The notes: generated by a model not told the origin, from the letters alone. 33,611 bases of DNA from Spirosoma panaciterrae DSM 21099 (GCF_000374025.1 NZ_KB893172.1:780630-814240); one strand, 5' to 3'. Shown: positions 1 through 7,625, counted from the stretch's first letter. A program made the numbers and translations.

Positions 1-387
1 CCCTGCCGCTGGCACGATGCGGGCTTCGAAGCCGCCTACTACTACGCCCAGTGTGCCCGCACCGAAGGCACCCCCTGGCAGTACTGCCGCTATCAGTTCA
101 AGGACAGTGGGGTGTGGGTCGAACCCAAGACCGACGGCACCACCATTCTGGAACATGCTTCGGCCTTCGACGGGCCGTATGTCAACACGCCCAATGCTCG
201 TCGGGGTCGTCCCGATGCGATGTATCGCATCAAGGAAAACGCAGTCGACGTATGGGTCTTCGATCCCAGCCGGGGTAAGCACAGCTACGAGACGGTGATT
301 CTCAACCCGGTCCCCAATGTGATGATTGAGGTGAATCTGCAGGGCAGCAAGCTGGCTTTATTCAACACCGTTCAATTCCTTTTTTAA
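1..387 (+). CDS. 3' end of an unrecognised protein (5' truncated by window edge)
   Basis: Frame 1 is open from the first base to the TAA at 385-387 and gives about 128 C-terminal residues; the start lies outside the window. I do not recognise the family. The visible part is rich in Tyr, Trp and Cys near its beginning (Cys in PCRWHD, AQCAR and QYCRY) and ends with a beta-strand-like hydrophobic tail (ALFNTVQFLF). No membrane helix is visible. Third codon positions are strongly C-biased up to about base 350, then composition turns AT-rich for the last dozen codons. The next gene follows 71 bp downstream on the same strand and may be co-transcribed. The coding call rests on the long open frame and codon bias; function is unknown. 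Confidence 0.6.
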   Translation, partial: PCRWHDAGFEAAYYYAQCARTEGTPWQYCRYQFKDSGVWVEPKTDGTTILEHASAFDGPYVNTPNARRGRPDAMYRIKENAVDVWVFDPSRGKHSYETVILNPVPNVMIEVNLQGSKLALFNTVQFLF

Positions 388-458
388 TTTATTCGCAATC
401 CCTCTGTGTCTAGAGCACAGGTTTCAAATCCACCAGCACCTACATTAAGCACCTTATT

Positions 459-1070
459 ATGGCAATTGGTACGCAGCTAGTACGAATCCGTCGCACCAGC
501 GATGGGCAGGAAATTTATCAGGCAACCACCACACGCGACACCGATGTGTATCCACTCAACAGTGCCGGGCAAGCGGCCTTCGAAGCGGCTGCCAGCGCCG
601 GAGGATTTACCCTCACGCTCGACAATGGCGCTGTGATTCCCGCAGGGACTCGCCCTCCACTGATTAAACCTGGGGGAAATACAGTTCCCCCCTTTTCCCG
701 AAAAATACAGGCCGAAGATGCCGCCGGAACGGGGACCTATTCGGGAGCACCGGGCGATAATAATGTGCGTGGACCCTATACGGCTGGCAGTGATTATTTA
801 TTGTATGCCATTTCTGATGTGCCGACTACGGCCTCCAACTACACACTGACCATACGTTATCAGACCAACTCGCAAACGCCTGGTCTGGGGACTATAATCA
901 TAAATTCAGGAACAGGGATTGATTTTCCGCTGGAAGGAACCGATGGAGGAAAACGAATGTATAGTCTGACGATTTCATTGAACGCAGGCAGCAACCGGAT
1001 CCGAATTCAGGGGAAGTCGGGCACCTCCTTTTATCAGGATTACATTATCGTTACCCGACCGTCTAATTAA
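459..1070 (+). CDS. Protein with C-terminal CBM6/CBM35-like carbohydrate-binding module
   Basis: 203 residues. The N-terminal ~75 residues are an unrecognised beta-rich segment ending in a Pro/Gly-rich linker (PLIKPGGNTVPPF). Residues ~80-203 look like a galactose-binding-fold module of the CBM6/35 type: an opening QAEDA strand, RGPY, an SDYLLYAI strand, YTLTIRY, a glycine-rich middle, LNAGSNRIRIQG and a closing YQDYIIV strand. That order is typical of modules that bind plant or bacterial polysaccharide. No signal peptide is visible, which is odd for a CBM protein; it may belong with the partial gene upstream or use another export route. The ATG at 459 is the first start after a stop-containing leader. 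The gene ends at a long inverted repeat (1088-1153). Confidence 0.6.
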   Translation: MAIGTQLVRIRRTSDGQEIYQATTTRDTDVYPLNSAGQAAFEAAASAGGFTLTLDNGAVIPAGTRPPLIKPGGNTVPPFSRKIQAEDAAGTGTYSGAPGDNNVRGPYTAGSDYLLYAISDVPTTASNYTLTIRYQTNSQTPGLGTIIINSGTGIDFPLEGTDGGKRMYSLTISLNAGSNRIRIQGKSGTSFYQDYIIVTRPSN

Positions 1071-1087
1071 TTGACGGGGCAATACAG

Positions 1088-1153
1088 AAAACCTTACTGG
1101 GTTCATTGGACAGAAGAATATACGCTGCTGTTTGATGAACCCAGTAAGGTTTT
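1088..1153. terminator. Perfect 18-bp inverted repeat between convergent genes (bidirectional terminator candidate)
   Basis: Arms 1088-1105 (AAAACCTTACTGGGTTCA) and 1136-1153 are exact reverse complements, separated by a 30-nt loop. The stem begins with A4 and ends with T4, as a bidirectional intrinsic terminator would. It sits 17 bp after the CBM gene stop and 6 bp before the stop of the convergent kinase gene. The loop is longer than in most intrinsic terminators. Confidence 0.65.
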
Positions 1154-1159
1154 ATGGGC

Positions 1160-2233
1160 CTACCCTATAGCGTCTACGGAATGCGTTACCAAAGGAATCA
1201 GAACCCCAAAATGCGTGCTGGTTTCTTCAATCATCAGGTCGCCATGGCCCAGCGAACGGTATCGGTTTACCAGGTTTGTCAGGCGGGCCTGTATTTGTTC
1301 AATCTTATTGGTTTTGTGTTGTAAGTTATTCTGAACCAGTAATTTGCCTTCAGGGGTTGTCTGTATGTGAATGCGTAAAGGGTGACTGGCCGCCATGCTA
1401 TTGTGTTTCATGGCGTTGTCGATTAATGCCTGTAGAGTTAAGGCCGGTAAACTAGCGTCGAGATAGTTGCTATCAATCTGATACGAAATCTGTAAACTGG
1501 CTCCGTAGCGGGTCTGGAGCAGGTTGCCATAACTCCTGATGAAATCCAGTTCCTGTTGGAGAAGCACCAGCTCATGGTGATTGGCCTGCAAAAGGTAGCG
1601 ATAGACCTTCGAAAGCTCGTCAACAAACTGACTGGCCTGCTGGCGGTTTTCACCAATCAGCGATGAGAGCGACGTTAGGCTGTTAAACAGAAAATGCGGG
1701 TTGATCTGCATTTTCAGCGCGTCGAGCTGGTTCTGATACGTGGCCTGCCGTAGCTGTTCATTCTCGGTCTGGTCGTTTGACCACTGCCGATACGCATAAA
1801 AAGCATTGAGGGTAATGCAGAGGAAAATATCGAAAACGACATCCAGTAAAAATAAAGCACGAATCGTGGGCCAGTCGAATCGCGTACCAAACCAGGGAAT
1901 CAGACTAAACTGAAACAGGGCGGCTGTAGTAATTAAGGCAGTAAGAATCAAAACCAGACCCAGCATGACCAGGGTTCGGGCAACCGTCTGCTTTACGTCG
2001 GGAAACCAGGCAATGATCTGGCGTACCAATAAGGTCAATACAAAAACGGACAGCCCATAATTGAGACTGCCAATCAGCAGTCCGGCTACAAAGACCCGCC
2101 AATCGGACAGAAACCCCGGCCCTATTAAATAATAAAGCCCAACGGGAAACAGGATTGGCATTACTAAGGCATGATACCAAAGCTCCCATTTCGAAAAAAA
2201 GGAAGTCAGGCGCTGGTAACCAGTTTGGAGCAT
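1160..2233 (-). CDS. LytS/YehU-type membrane sensor histidine kinase (paralog 1)
   Basis: 357 residues from the ATG at 2233. Four hydrophobic segments (about 23-40, 48-70, 88-112, 126-146) precede a short coiled coil and a His_kinase (PF06580) domain with the phospho-acceptor motif QINPHFLFNSL (His180) and an HATPase N-box IDNAMKHN. The frame stays open up to an ATG at 2455, but the extra 74 residues have no counterpart in the two paralogs and cover two strong palindromes (2353-2374, 2391-2404). The conserved start region FFSKWELWYH aligns with LFSKYEWWYH of the kinase at 2547, so 2233 is preferred. The ATP-lid glycine box is degraded: ARLTNL here against PGLGSL and VGLNNI in the paralogs. 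Ligand unknown. The partner is presumably the LytTR regulator at 5002. Confidence 0.85.
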   Translation of the reverse strand: MLQTGYQRLTSFFSKWELWYHALVMPILFPVGLYYLIGPGFLSDWRVFVAGLLIGSLNYGLSVFVLTLLVRQIIAWFPDVKQTVARTLVMLGLVLILTALITTAALFQFSLIPWFGTRFDWPTIRALFLLDVVFDIFLCITLNAFYAYRQWSNDQTENEQLRQATYQNQLDALKMQINPHFLFNSLTSLSSLIGENRQQASQFVDELSKVYRYLLQANHHELVLLQQELDFIRSYGNLLQTRYGASLQISYQIDSNYLDASLPALTLQALIDNAMKHNSMAASHPLRIHIQTTPEGKLLVQNNLQHKTNKIEQIQARLTNLVNRYRSLGHGDLMIEETSTHFGVLIPLVTHSVDAIG

Positions 2234-2546
2234 GGACAGGAAGGGCCAGTATCTATAGATGACCATACAAACTACTAAATTAATAGATTGTGGCGAATAT
2301 ACATGGATTGTCAGTCCGTGCTTATGACCATTTAGGTATCGGTTAAGTGCTGACTGTAGAAATCTTTCTACAGTTGGCCGGTAATGTATAGCCTTTCGAA
2401 AGGCCTGAAACAGTTCATACACGTTTTTTTGCAGTTCATCCAACATTTTTAACAATTCGTGCAGCGCTGACCCAAAGGTTTACCGGGTATTGACCAACTT
2501 CGACTATGTGCTTCGGCTTGCTTTACGAGCTGATAGCCTGTAACTA
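2234..2546. promoter_or_regulatory. Divergent intergenic region between two kinase genes, with two palindromes
   Basis: 313 bp separate the divergent kinase starts. It contains a near-continuous 22-bp palindrome at 2353-2374 (ACTGTAGAAA-TC-TTTCTACAGT, 10-bp arms) and a perfect 14-bp palindrome at 2391-2404 (GCCTTTCGAAAGGC). Both are compatible with operator sites for a dimeric regulator. No confident TAnnTTTG promoter was found on either strand. The minus-strand frame is open through here, so a longer N-terminus for the kinase at 1160 cannot be fully excluded. Confidence 0.45.
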
Positions 2547-3635
2547 GTGCCTATCTGTCGACCGAAACTTTTTTCTAAATACGAGTGGTGGTATCATCTG
2601 CTGATGATGCCTGTTCTGTTTCCAATTGGTAATTACTACTTTATTGGCCCTTCGTATTTCAGCGACCCGGCGAGGTTTCTTGCTGGCACCGGCCTTGTGT
2701 TTGGCTTGTACTGGCTTTCGATTATTACCCTGACACGTACGGTCTGGTGGGCCATACGACGCTATCCGGCAGCCCACCAGACCATTCGGCGTTCCCTGGT
2801 GATGTTGATCAGTGTGTTAAGCCTAACGGTTGGGCTGGCTATTTTCGATGTGTGGGTCTATAGCCTGGTTCCAGTAACGGGAGTACAGTTTAGCTGGGCT
2901 GCTGTTCGGCCCATTTGGCTGTTAGGTGGTATTTTCGATGTGTTTCTGTGTGTAGCCCTCGGCTTATTTTATACATATGCCCGCTGGAAACAGGACATGA
3001 CTGAAAGTGAGCAGTTGCAGCGGGTAGCCCTTCAGCATCAGTACGATACCCTTAAAGGGCAGTTGAATCCTCACTTTTTGTTCAATGCGCTCAACTCGCT
3101 ATCGGTGTTGATTCATGAAGAGCCTCAACAGGCCGAGCGATTTGTCGATAAGCTGGCCGTTGTATACCGCTATATGCTACAGGCTGATCGGCGTAATGGG
3201 CAGCCAGCGGCCAGAAACGTTGGAGAACTGGCCACCCTCCAGGCTGAATTGAATTTCATTCAGGCCTATACCGACCTGTTGGCTGTTCGGTATGGGCCGA
3301 GCCTTCAGATTACTCTACCCTCCCTGCTGAATAATGGATATGCCGCCTATACATTGCCCACACTTAGTGTACAAACGCTGGTCGATAACGCCATTAAATT
3401 TAATGCGATGGCGGCTACAAACCCGCTTTGTATTGCTATTTCGATTACAGATTCGGGCTGGGTTCAGGTAACCAACAATCGACAGCTGCGATCGGTCCGG
3501 CTGGAAACGGGTGGACCGGGCTTAGGAAGTCTGACGGCCAAATACCGTTTATTGACGGAGAAACCCATCAGGGTAGACGTGGATGACAAACAGTTTCGGG
3601 TCGAAATTCCTTTATTAACCCCTAATCTGGTATGA
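2547..3635 (+). CDS. LytS/YehU-type membrane sensor histidine kinase (paralog 2)
   Basis: 362 residues, starting at a GTG (2547) only two codons after an in-frame TAA. The GTG start is favoured because similarity to paralog 1 begins almost at once (LFSKYEWWYH, then PVLFPIG and YFIGPSYFSD). Four hydrophobic segments occupy about 15-36, 44-64, 83-112 and 122-143. They are followed by the His_kinase domain with LNPHFLFNAL (His176), an N-box VDNAIKFN (Asn281) and an intact glycine box (GGPGLGSL, about 322-329). A ~10-residue insertion lies between the dimerisation and ATPase parts. It is a predicted inner-membrane autokinase. It is followed by 173 bp and the third paralog on the same strand. No regulator gene directly follows it. 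Confidence 0.88.
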   Translation: MPICRPKLFSKYEWWYHLLMMPVLFPIGNYYFIGPSYFSDPARFLAGTGLVFGLYWLSIITLTRTVWWAIRRYPAAHQTIRRSLVMLISVLSLTVGLAIFDVWVYSLVPVTGVQFSWAAVRPIWLLGGIFDVFLCVALGLFYTYARWKQDMTESEQLQRVALQHQYDTLKGQLNPHFLFNALNSLSVLIHEEPQQAERFVDKLAVVYRYMLQADRRNGQPAARNVGELATLQAELNFIQAYTDLLAVRYGPSLQITLPSLLNNGYAAYTLPTLSVQTLVDNAIKFNAMAATNPLCIAISITDSGWVQVTNNRQLRSVRLETGGPGLGSLTAKYRLLTEKPIRVDVDDKQFRVEIPLLTPNLV

Positions 3636-3752
3636 AAAAAAACGAAAGCCAGCCGAGCACGCTGGTCTTGCAGCAAACCGGCAGGTCAGCATGTAAGCTC
3701 TTTTCTGCAATTCACAACATTTTATAGCCAATTGGTACAAAGTAACCTGGTA

Positions 3753-3780
3753 TTGGCGCTGCTTAGCGCCGTATCTTTAC
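3753..3780 (+). promoter_or_regulatory. Bacteroidota-type promoter with a palindrome in the spacer, ahead of kinase 3
   Basis: A TTG at 3753-3755 (-33 like) and TATCTTTA at 3772-3779 (-7, consensus TAnnTTTG) are 19 nt apart start to start, the same spacing as in the hldD promoter at 7599. The spacer holds GGCGCT-GCTT-AGCGCC (3755-3770), a 6-bp-arm inverted repeat where a bound protein would block polymerase. The kinase ATG is at 3809. Confidence 0.55.
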
Positions 3781-3808
3781 CTTCATCGACACATAAAGTA
3801 CCCGATTA

Positions 3809-5005
3809 ATGTCCACACGTACCACAACCTATTTTGACCGTGCGCGCCGTTGGCTACGCCTGACGACGCGGGGCGGGTGGGCGTATGTGTGGCTGATGCC
3901 GTGGTTCGTTCCACTAATTACCTACTTCCTGGTTGGTGAGGCATACCTACAGCATCTGGGCACGTTTCTGGGAGCGACCCTGTTTGTCTGGCTTCTGTCG
4001 ACGATCGCGTTTATCAGCCACGATTGGGTTGCGGATGCCATAGCCCGACGCTATCCCGAATTAAGCCAGACACTCCTGAGGGCTGGCCTGCTCTGTCTGG
4101 CTTTTATTAGTCTTTCGGCTGGTTTTCTGACGGTATACACCTGGTTGTTTATCCGATTTCGACCGTTCAATTCGCAGTTGACGTACGAAACCGTACCTAC
4201 CGTATTCGGTTTTGATCTGGTGGCCATTTTCCTGCTGGTAGGTATCTACGAAACCTCCTATTCGATATACCGCTGGCAGCAGTACCAGATGAATAAGGAA
4301 AAACTGAAGAAAGAAAACCTGCGGGGGCAGTTGCAGGGCTTGCGAAGTCAGGTCAATCCGCACTTTCTGTTCAATAGCTTGAACTCCCTGTCGTCGCTGA
4401 TTGCCGAAGAGCCCAAACGGGCCGAGCAGTTTGTCGATCAAATGGCCCGCGTATATCGCTACATGCTTCAAACCAACCAACGTTCCAGTGTATCGGCAAC
4501 TACCAGTTACCGGTCTACCAATCTGGCGGGGGCAAAGTCGCTGTTCAGTCTTCAAACATCGACTGGTGATGAAGCCGATGAGTTGACCCCGCTCGACGAC
4601 GAACTTGCCTTTATTGACTCGTATTTTCATTTGCTGAAAACCCGGCATGGCGATGGTCTGCAATTGAACGTACAGGTCGCCGAACCCTATCGGCAGTATC
4701 TGCTTCCACCACTGACCCTGCAGCTACTGGTCGAAAATGCGGTGAAGCATAATGTCATTCTGGCAAGTCGACCTTTATGCATCGACATTCTGACGACCGA
4801 CCAGGGAAACCTTGTGGTACGAAACAACCTTCAGAAGAAAACCAGCCGGGCCGAGACGGCGAAGATGGAGTCCACTCAGGTTGGCTTGAACAACATTCAG
4901 GCGAAATACGAACTACTGGCCTGCCCGGTGCCTACGATAGAAACGGGACCTGACTATTTTACGATAACATTACCGCTGCTGGCGAAAAAACACACAAACG
5001 CATGA
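3809..5005 (+). CDS. LytS/YehU-type membrane sensor histidine kinase (paralog 3, partner of the LytTR regulator)
   Basis: 398 residues. Four hydrophobic segments (about 26-45, 50-70, 90-115, 132-150), a Lys/Glu-rich coiled coil (160-180), the phospho-acceptor motif QVNPHFLFNSL (His185), N-box VENAVKHN (Asn310) and glycine box VGLNNI. It carries a ~35-residue Ser/Thr-rich insertion (about 224-260) between the four-helix dimerisation segment and the ATPase domain. That insertion is absent from paralog 1 and short in paralog 2. The stop overlaps the start of the response regulator (ATGA at 5002-5005), so the pair is translationally coupled and forms a two-component system. A recognisable promoter lies upstream (3753-3780). 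Confidence 0.9.
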   Translation: MSTRTTTYFDRARRWLRLTTRGGWAYVWLMPWFVPLITYFLVGEAYLQHLGTFLGATLFVWLLSTIAFISHDWVADAIARRYPELSQTLLRAGLLCLAFISLSAGFLTVYTWLFIRFRPFNSQLTYETVPTVFGFDLVAIFLLVGIYETSYSIYRWQQYQMNKEKLKKENLRGQLQGLRSQVNPHFLFNSLNSLSSLIAEEPKRAEQFVDQMARVYRYMLQTNQRSSVSATTSYRSTNLAGAKSLFSLQTSTGDEADELTPLDDELAFIDSYFHLLKTRHGDGLQLNVQVAEPYRQYLLPPLTLQLLVENAVKHNVILASRPLCIDILTTDQGNLVVRNNLQKKTSRAETAKMESTQVGLNNIQAKYELLACPVPTIETGPDYFTITLPLLAKKHTNA

Positions 5006-5784
5006 ACGCTCTGATCGTTGAAGATGAAGAATTAGCGGTTCGCAAACTTCAGAAATTATTGCAGGAAGTAGCCCCGACATTGACCGTAACGGGCATAACG
5101 GCTAGTATCGACGATACAGTAGCCTGGCTCGAAAACCTCCGGGCAACCGGACAGCCTGACCCCGATTTGATTTTTCTGGATATCGAACTGGCCGATGGGC
5201 AAAGCTTCGAAATTTTTGAGCGGACCACAGTAAAAAGTACCGTCATTTTTACAACGTCTTACGACGAGTACGCGCTTCAGGCGTTTAAAGTCAATAGCAT
5301 CGATTACCTGTTGAAGCCTATCCAGCGCGACGACCTACAGCGCAGCCTTCAGAAGTATGAGGATTTGCGTAGTCGGTCGGCAGTTTCGCCCGGTCTGAAT
5401 ATTGAAAAGCTCCTGCAGCAACTTCAGAACCAATCGACCCGCGATTATCGTCAGCGGTTTCTGGTTCGGCAGGGGCAACGGATGCTATCGGTTGAGGTGA
5501 CCGACATCGCGTATTTTTTCACCGAAGATCGGTACAGCTTCTTTACCATGCACACGGGCCAGAAATTCCTGGTCGATTATACACTGGACGAAATTGCCGA
5601 TGCGCTGGATCCGTCCCGTTTCTTTCGGATCAACCGGGGCGTTATCGTGACGCATCAGGCTGTCGATCAGATCCAACCCTATTTTGGGAATCGACTGGCA
5701 CTGACCCTGCGGCCCGTTTTTGATAAAGAAGCGCTCGTGAGTCGCGAAAAAGTCAGCGATTTTAAATACTGGATGGGCAAGTAG
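5002..5784 (+). CDS. LytTR-family response regulator (LytR/AlgR type)
   Basis: 260 residues. An N-terminal receiver domain has the acidic pair in VEDEE, phospho-acceptor Asp60 (IFLDIEL), a Thr switch in TTSYDEYA and Lys105 (YLLKP). A Gln-rich linker (~130-150) joins it to a C-terminal LytTR DNA-binding domain (~153-258), visible as FLVRQGQRM, DIAYFFTEDRYS, LDEIADALDPSRFFRINRG and the Lys-rich end. Members of this family bind short imperfect direct repeats upstream of target operons. It overlaps the kinase at 3809 by 4 bp and is the only regulator near three related kinases, so it may take phosphate from all of them (inference). It ends 8 bp from the convergent lpxB. Confidence 0.92.
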   Translation: MNALIVEDEELAVRKLQKLLQEVAPTLTVTGITASIDDTVAWLENLRATGQPDPDLIFLDIELADGQSFEIFERTTVKSTVIFTTSYDEYALQAFKVNSIDYLLKPIQRDDLQRSLQKYEDLRSRSAVSPGLNIEKLLQQLQNQSTRDYRQRFLVRQGQRMLSVEVTDIAYFFTEDRYSFFTMHTGQKFLVDYTLDEIADALDPSRFFRINRGVIVTHQAVDQIQPYFGNRLALTLRPVFDKEALVSREKVSDFKYWMGK

Positions 5785-5792
5785 GTGAGAGG

Positions 5793-6902
5793 TTATCGTA
5801 ATGCGTCAACCATTAACTGACCTGCCCGTTCGGATGCACCGGCGCTGCCCATTTTTGCCTGAATAGCGGTATAGCCTGCCAGTTGCTCTGCCCGTTTGGC
5901 TCCTCCCGGTAAAATCTGCTTCAATTCGGTCGTGATTCGTTCGGGTGTCAGGTCGTTTTGGATCAGTTCTTTAACAACTTCGTACCCGGCAATCAGATTA
6001 ACGAGTGAGATAAACGGTACGGCAATAAGCCGTTTGGCAATGGCATACGAAATACCCGTGGTTTTGTAGCAAACCACCTGCGGAATGGTTAGCAGCGCTG
6101 TTTCGAGCGTAGCGGTTCCTGAGGTCACCAGGGCCGCTACCGACACATGGAGCAGGTCGTAGGCGGCATCGTTTACGCGTTTAATCGTTGGATAGTCGAC
6201 TAATAGCCGATCATATAAAGAGTCAGGCAAATTGCTGACCGTACCGACCACGAACTGATACGCTGGAAATTGCCGGGTTGCCTGAAGCATAGTGGGTAGA
6301 ATGGACGTAATTTCCTGACGACGGCTCCCAGGCAAAAGCGCAATAACAGGGCGTTCGTCCAGCCCCGCTTTTTGTCGGAAACCTGGATCTGGCTGGAAAT
6401 CGGCCAGCGCATCCAGGAGCGGATTGCCAACATAATCGACCCGGTAATCGTAGTTAGCAAAGAAATCGGTTTCGAACGGCAGAATCGTAAACAGCCGATC
6501 GACACTGGCTTTGATTTTCAACGCCCGACGCTGATTCCAGGCCCATACCTTCGGCGAAATGTAGTAAAAAACCCGAATGCCGTGTTGTTTGGCAAAACGG
6601 GCCATACGGAGATTGAAACCGGCATAATCGATAAGAATCAGTACATCGGGGCGGTGTGCCAGCAAATCAGCCTGACATTCGCGCATGATCCGGCGAATGG
6701 TTCCGAGGTTTTTAACCACCTCCAGAAACCCCATAAAGGCCATGTCGCGGTAATGCCGAACAAGCTTTGCACCGGCCTCTTCCATCTGCTCACCGCCGTA
6801 GGCTCGAAAGGTGGCCGCTGAATCATGACGACGAATGGCCCGAATCAGGTTGGCGCCGTGTAAATCGCCCGATCGTTCGCCTGCAATTAAGTAATACGTC
6901 AT
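5793..6902 (-). CDS. lpxB: Lipid-A-disaccharide synthase
   Basis: 369 residues, the usual length. LpxB is a peripheral inner-membrane glycosyltransferase (GT19) that joins UDP-2,3-diacylglucosamine to lipid X to give the lipid A disaccharide. Family signatures seen are YLIAGERSGDLHGANL at the N-terminus, the Gly/Glu segment YGGEQMEEAGA, MGFLEV, the YISPKVWAWN motif, DYVGNPLLDAL, LLPGSRRQEI and the C-terminal TSGTATLETAL. The last of these lies in the UDP-sugar site. The ATG at 6902 immediately precedes conserved sequence. A periodic palindrome (6901-7003) fills the 104-bp gap to the upstream pterin gene, with which it may be co-transcribed. With hldD nearby it marks a lipopolysaccharide neighbourhood. 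Confidence 0.95.
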   Translation of the reverse strand: MTYYLIAGERSGDLHGANLIRAIRRHDSAATFRAYGGEQMEEAGAKLVRHYRDMAFMGFLEVVKNLGTIRRIMRECQADLLAHRPDVLILIDYAGFNLRMARFAKQHGIRVFYYISPKVWAWNQRRALKIKASVDRLFTILPFETDFFANYDYRVDYVGNPLLDALADFQPDPGFRQKAGLDERPVIALLPGSRRQEITSILPTMLQATRQFPAYQFVVGTVSNLPDSLYDRLLVDYPTIKRVNDAAYDLLHVSVAALVTSGTATLETALLTIPQVVCYKTTGISYAIAKRLIAVPFISLVNLIAGYEVVKELIQNDLTPERITTELKQILPGGAKRAEQLAGYTAIQAKMGSAGASERAGQLMVDALR

Positions 6903-7003
6903 TACTGGTCATTCAAAGTCACTACTGGTCAATACTAGTCGTTCATGTCACAAAAACGATAAATGACTATGAATGACCAGTAGTGACTACTAATGACAGG
7001 TAA
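6901..7003. repeat. Palindrome with arms made of degenerate 10-nt tandem repeats
   Basis: The left arm shows GTCA/GTCG at 6908, 6918, 6928, 6938 and 6947. The right arm shows TGAC at 6964, 6974, 6984 and 6994, an exact 10-nt phase. The best-paired core is GTCACTACTGGTCA (6918-6931) with its exact reverse complement at 6974-6987. It occupies the whole gap between the pterin synthase stop and the lpxB start codon. It has the same architecture as 11274-11362, 15249-15340 and 31657-31727, but a different unit sequence. Confidence 0.75.
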
Positions 7004-7006
7004 AGC

Positions 7007-7423
7007 TTATTCGCCGAAGTAATCGACCGAGTTTTTGGGCGTTTCGATGAGCCGGATCTGATGCAGGTGCGCTTCGGTTACGGGGGCCAGGGCTCGTTCG
7101 AGAATTTTCCAGATTTCCATCACCAGAATTTCACAACTCGCCATTTTGCCTTGCATAAAATCGACGTCGAGGTTCAGATTTTTGTGATCTACTTTATCAA
7201 TAACTTCCCGGCGAATAATATCGCCCAGTACTTTCAGGTCGATCACAAAACCCGTATCGGGATCGGGTTCCCCCTTCACGGTTACAATGAGTTCGAAATT
7301 ATGGCCGTGCCAGTTTGCATTCGCACAGGGACCAAAAACTTCCTGATTTCGCTCCTCCGACCACGCTGGATTATGCAGCCGGTGAGCCGCATTAAAATGC
7401 TCAATTCGATTGATATATACCAT
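7007..7423 (-). CDS. 6-pyruvoyl-tetrahydropterin synthase family protein (CX5HGH type)
   Basis: 138 residues. The enzyme family acts on dihydroneopterin triphosphate through a zinc site. The three zinc histidines are His14 (AAHRLH) and His39/His41 (WHGHNF). Catalytic Cys33 lies five residues before HGH (CANANWHGH). This CX5HGH spacing is that of animal PTPS (CNNPNGHGH); bacterial QueD has CX3HGH. The C-terminal ETPKNSVDYFGE also follows the PTPS pattern and carries the catalytic Glu. The product may therefore be 6-pyruvoyl-tetrahydropterin for a biopterin-like cofactor rather than a queuosine precursor. QueD activity cannot be ruled out, and no queCEF genes are nearby. It lies upstream of lpxB on the same strand; a possible -7 box is at 7478-7485. 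Confidence 0.85.
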   Translation of the reverse strand: MVYINRIEHFNAAHRLHNPAWSEERNQEVFGPCANANWHGHNFELIVTVKGEPDPDTGFVIDLKVLGDIIRREVIDKVDHKNLNLDVDFMQGKMASCEILVMEIWKILERALAPVTEAHLHQIRLIETPKNSVDYFGE

Positions 7424-7477
7424 AGTTCTGGTTTATATGGGGCGGTTGCCAGAAACGCCCATGTTTAAATGAATCAG

Positions 7478-7485
7478 CAAAAATA
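7478..7485 (-). promoter_or_regulatory. Putative -7 promoter element of the pterin synthase gene
   Basis: The minus strand reads TATTTTTG, a match to TAnnTTTG, 54 nt before the start at 7423. No good -33 TTG is at the expected spacing. The region is AT-rich, so a chance match is possible. Confidence 0.35.
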
Positions 7486-7598
7486 CGAATCGAACTTGCC
7501 TTATAAAAACATACCGGGGTTTGTATAAGTGTTAGATTGACATTTAAAAAGATTTCATATTTGAAAAATACAATTTAATCAACGAATCCGATAGTCAA

Positions 7599-7625
7599 TT
7601 GTCCAATAGAAAAGATGTATCTTTA
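7599..7625 (+). promoter_or_regulatory. Bacteroidota-type promoter of hldD
   Basis: TTG at 7599-7601 and TATCTTTA at 7618-7625 are 19 nt apart, as in the promoter at 3753. The hldD ATG is at 7698, giving a leader of about 65-70 nt. The 7424-7697 interval is AT-rich and holds no other feature I can support. Confidence 0.5.

Noticed and set aside
2234..2455. N-terminal extension of kinase paralog 1 to the ATG at 2455
   Set aside because: The 74 added residues have no counterpart in the paralogs and encode two strong palindromes; the conserved start is near 2233. Not fully excluded.
4061..4663. 200-codon minus-strand open frame inside kinase paralog 3
   Set aside because: Shadow of a clearly conserved plus-strand kinase gene; the translated sequence has no recognisable pattern.
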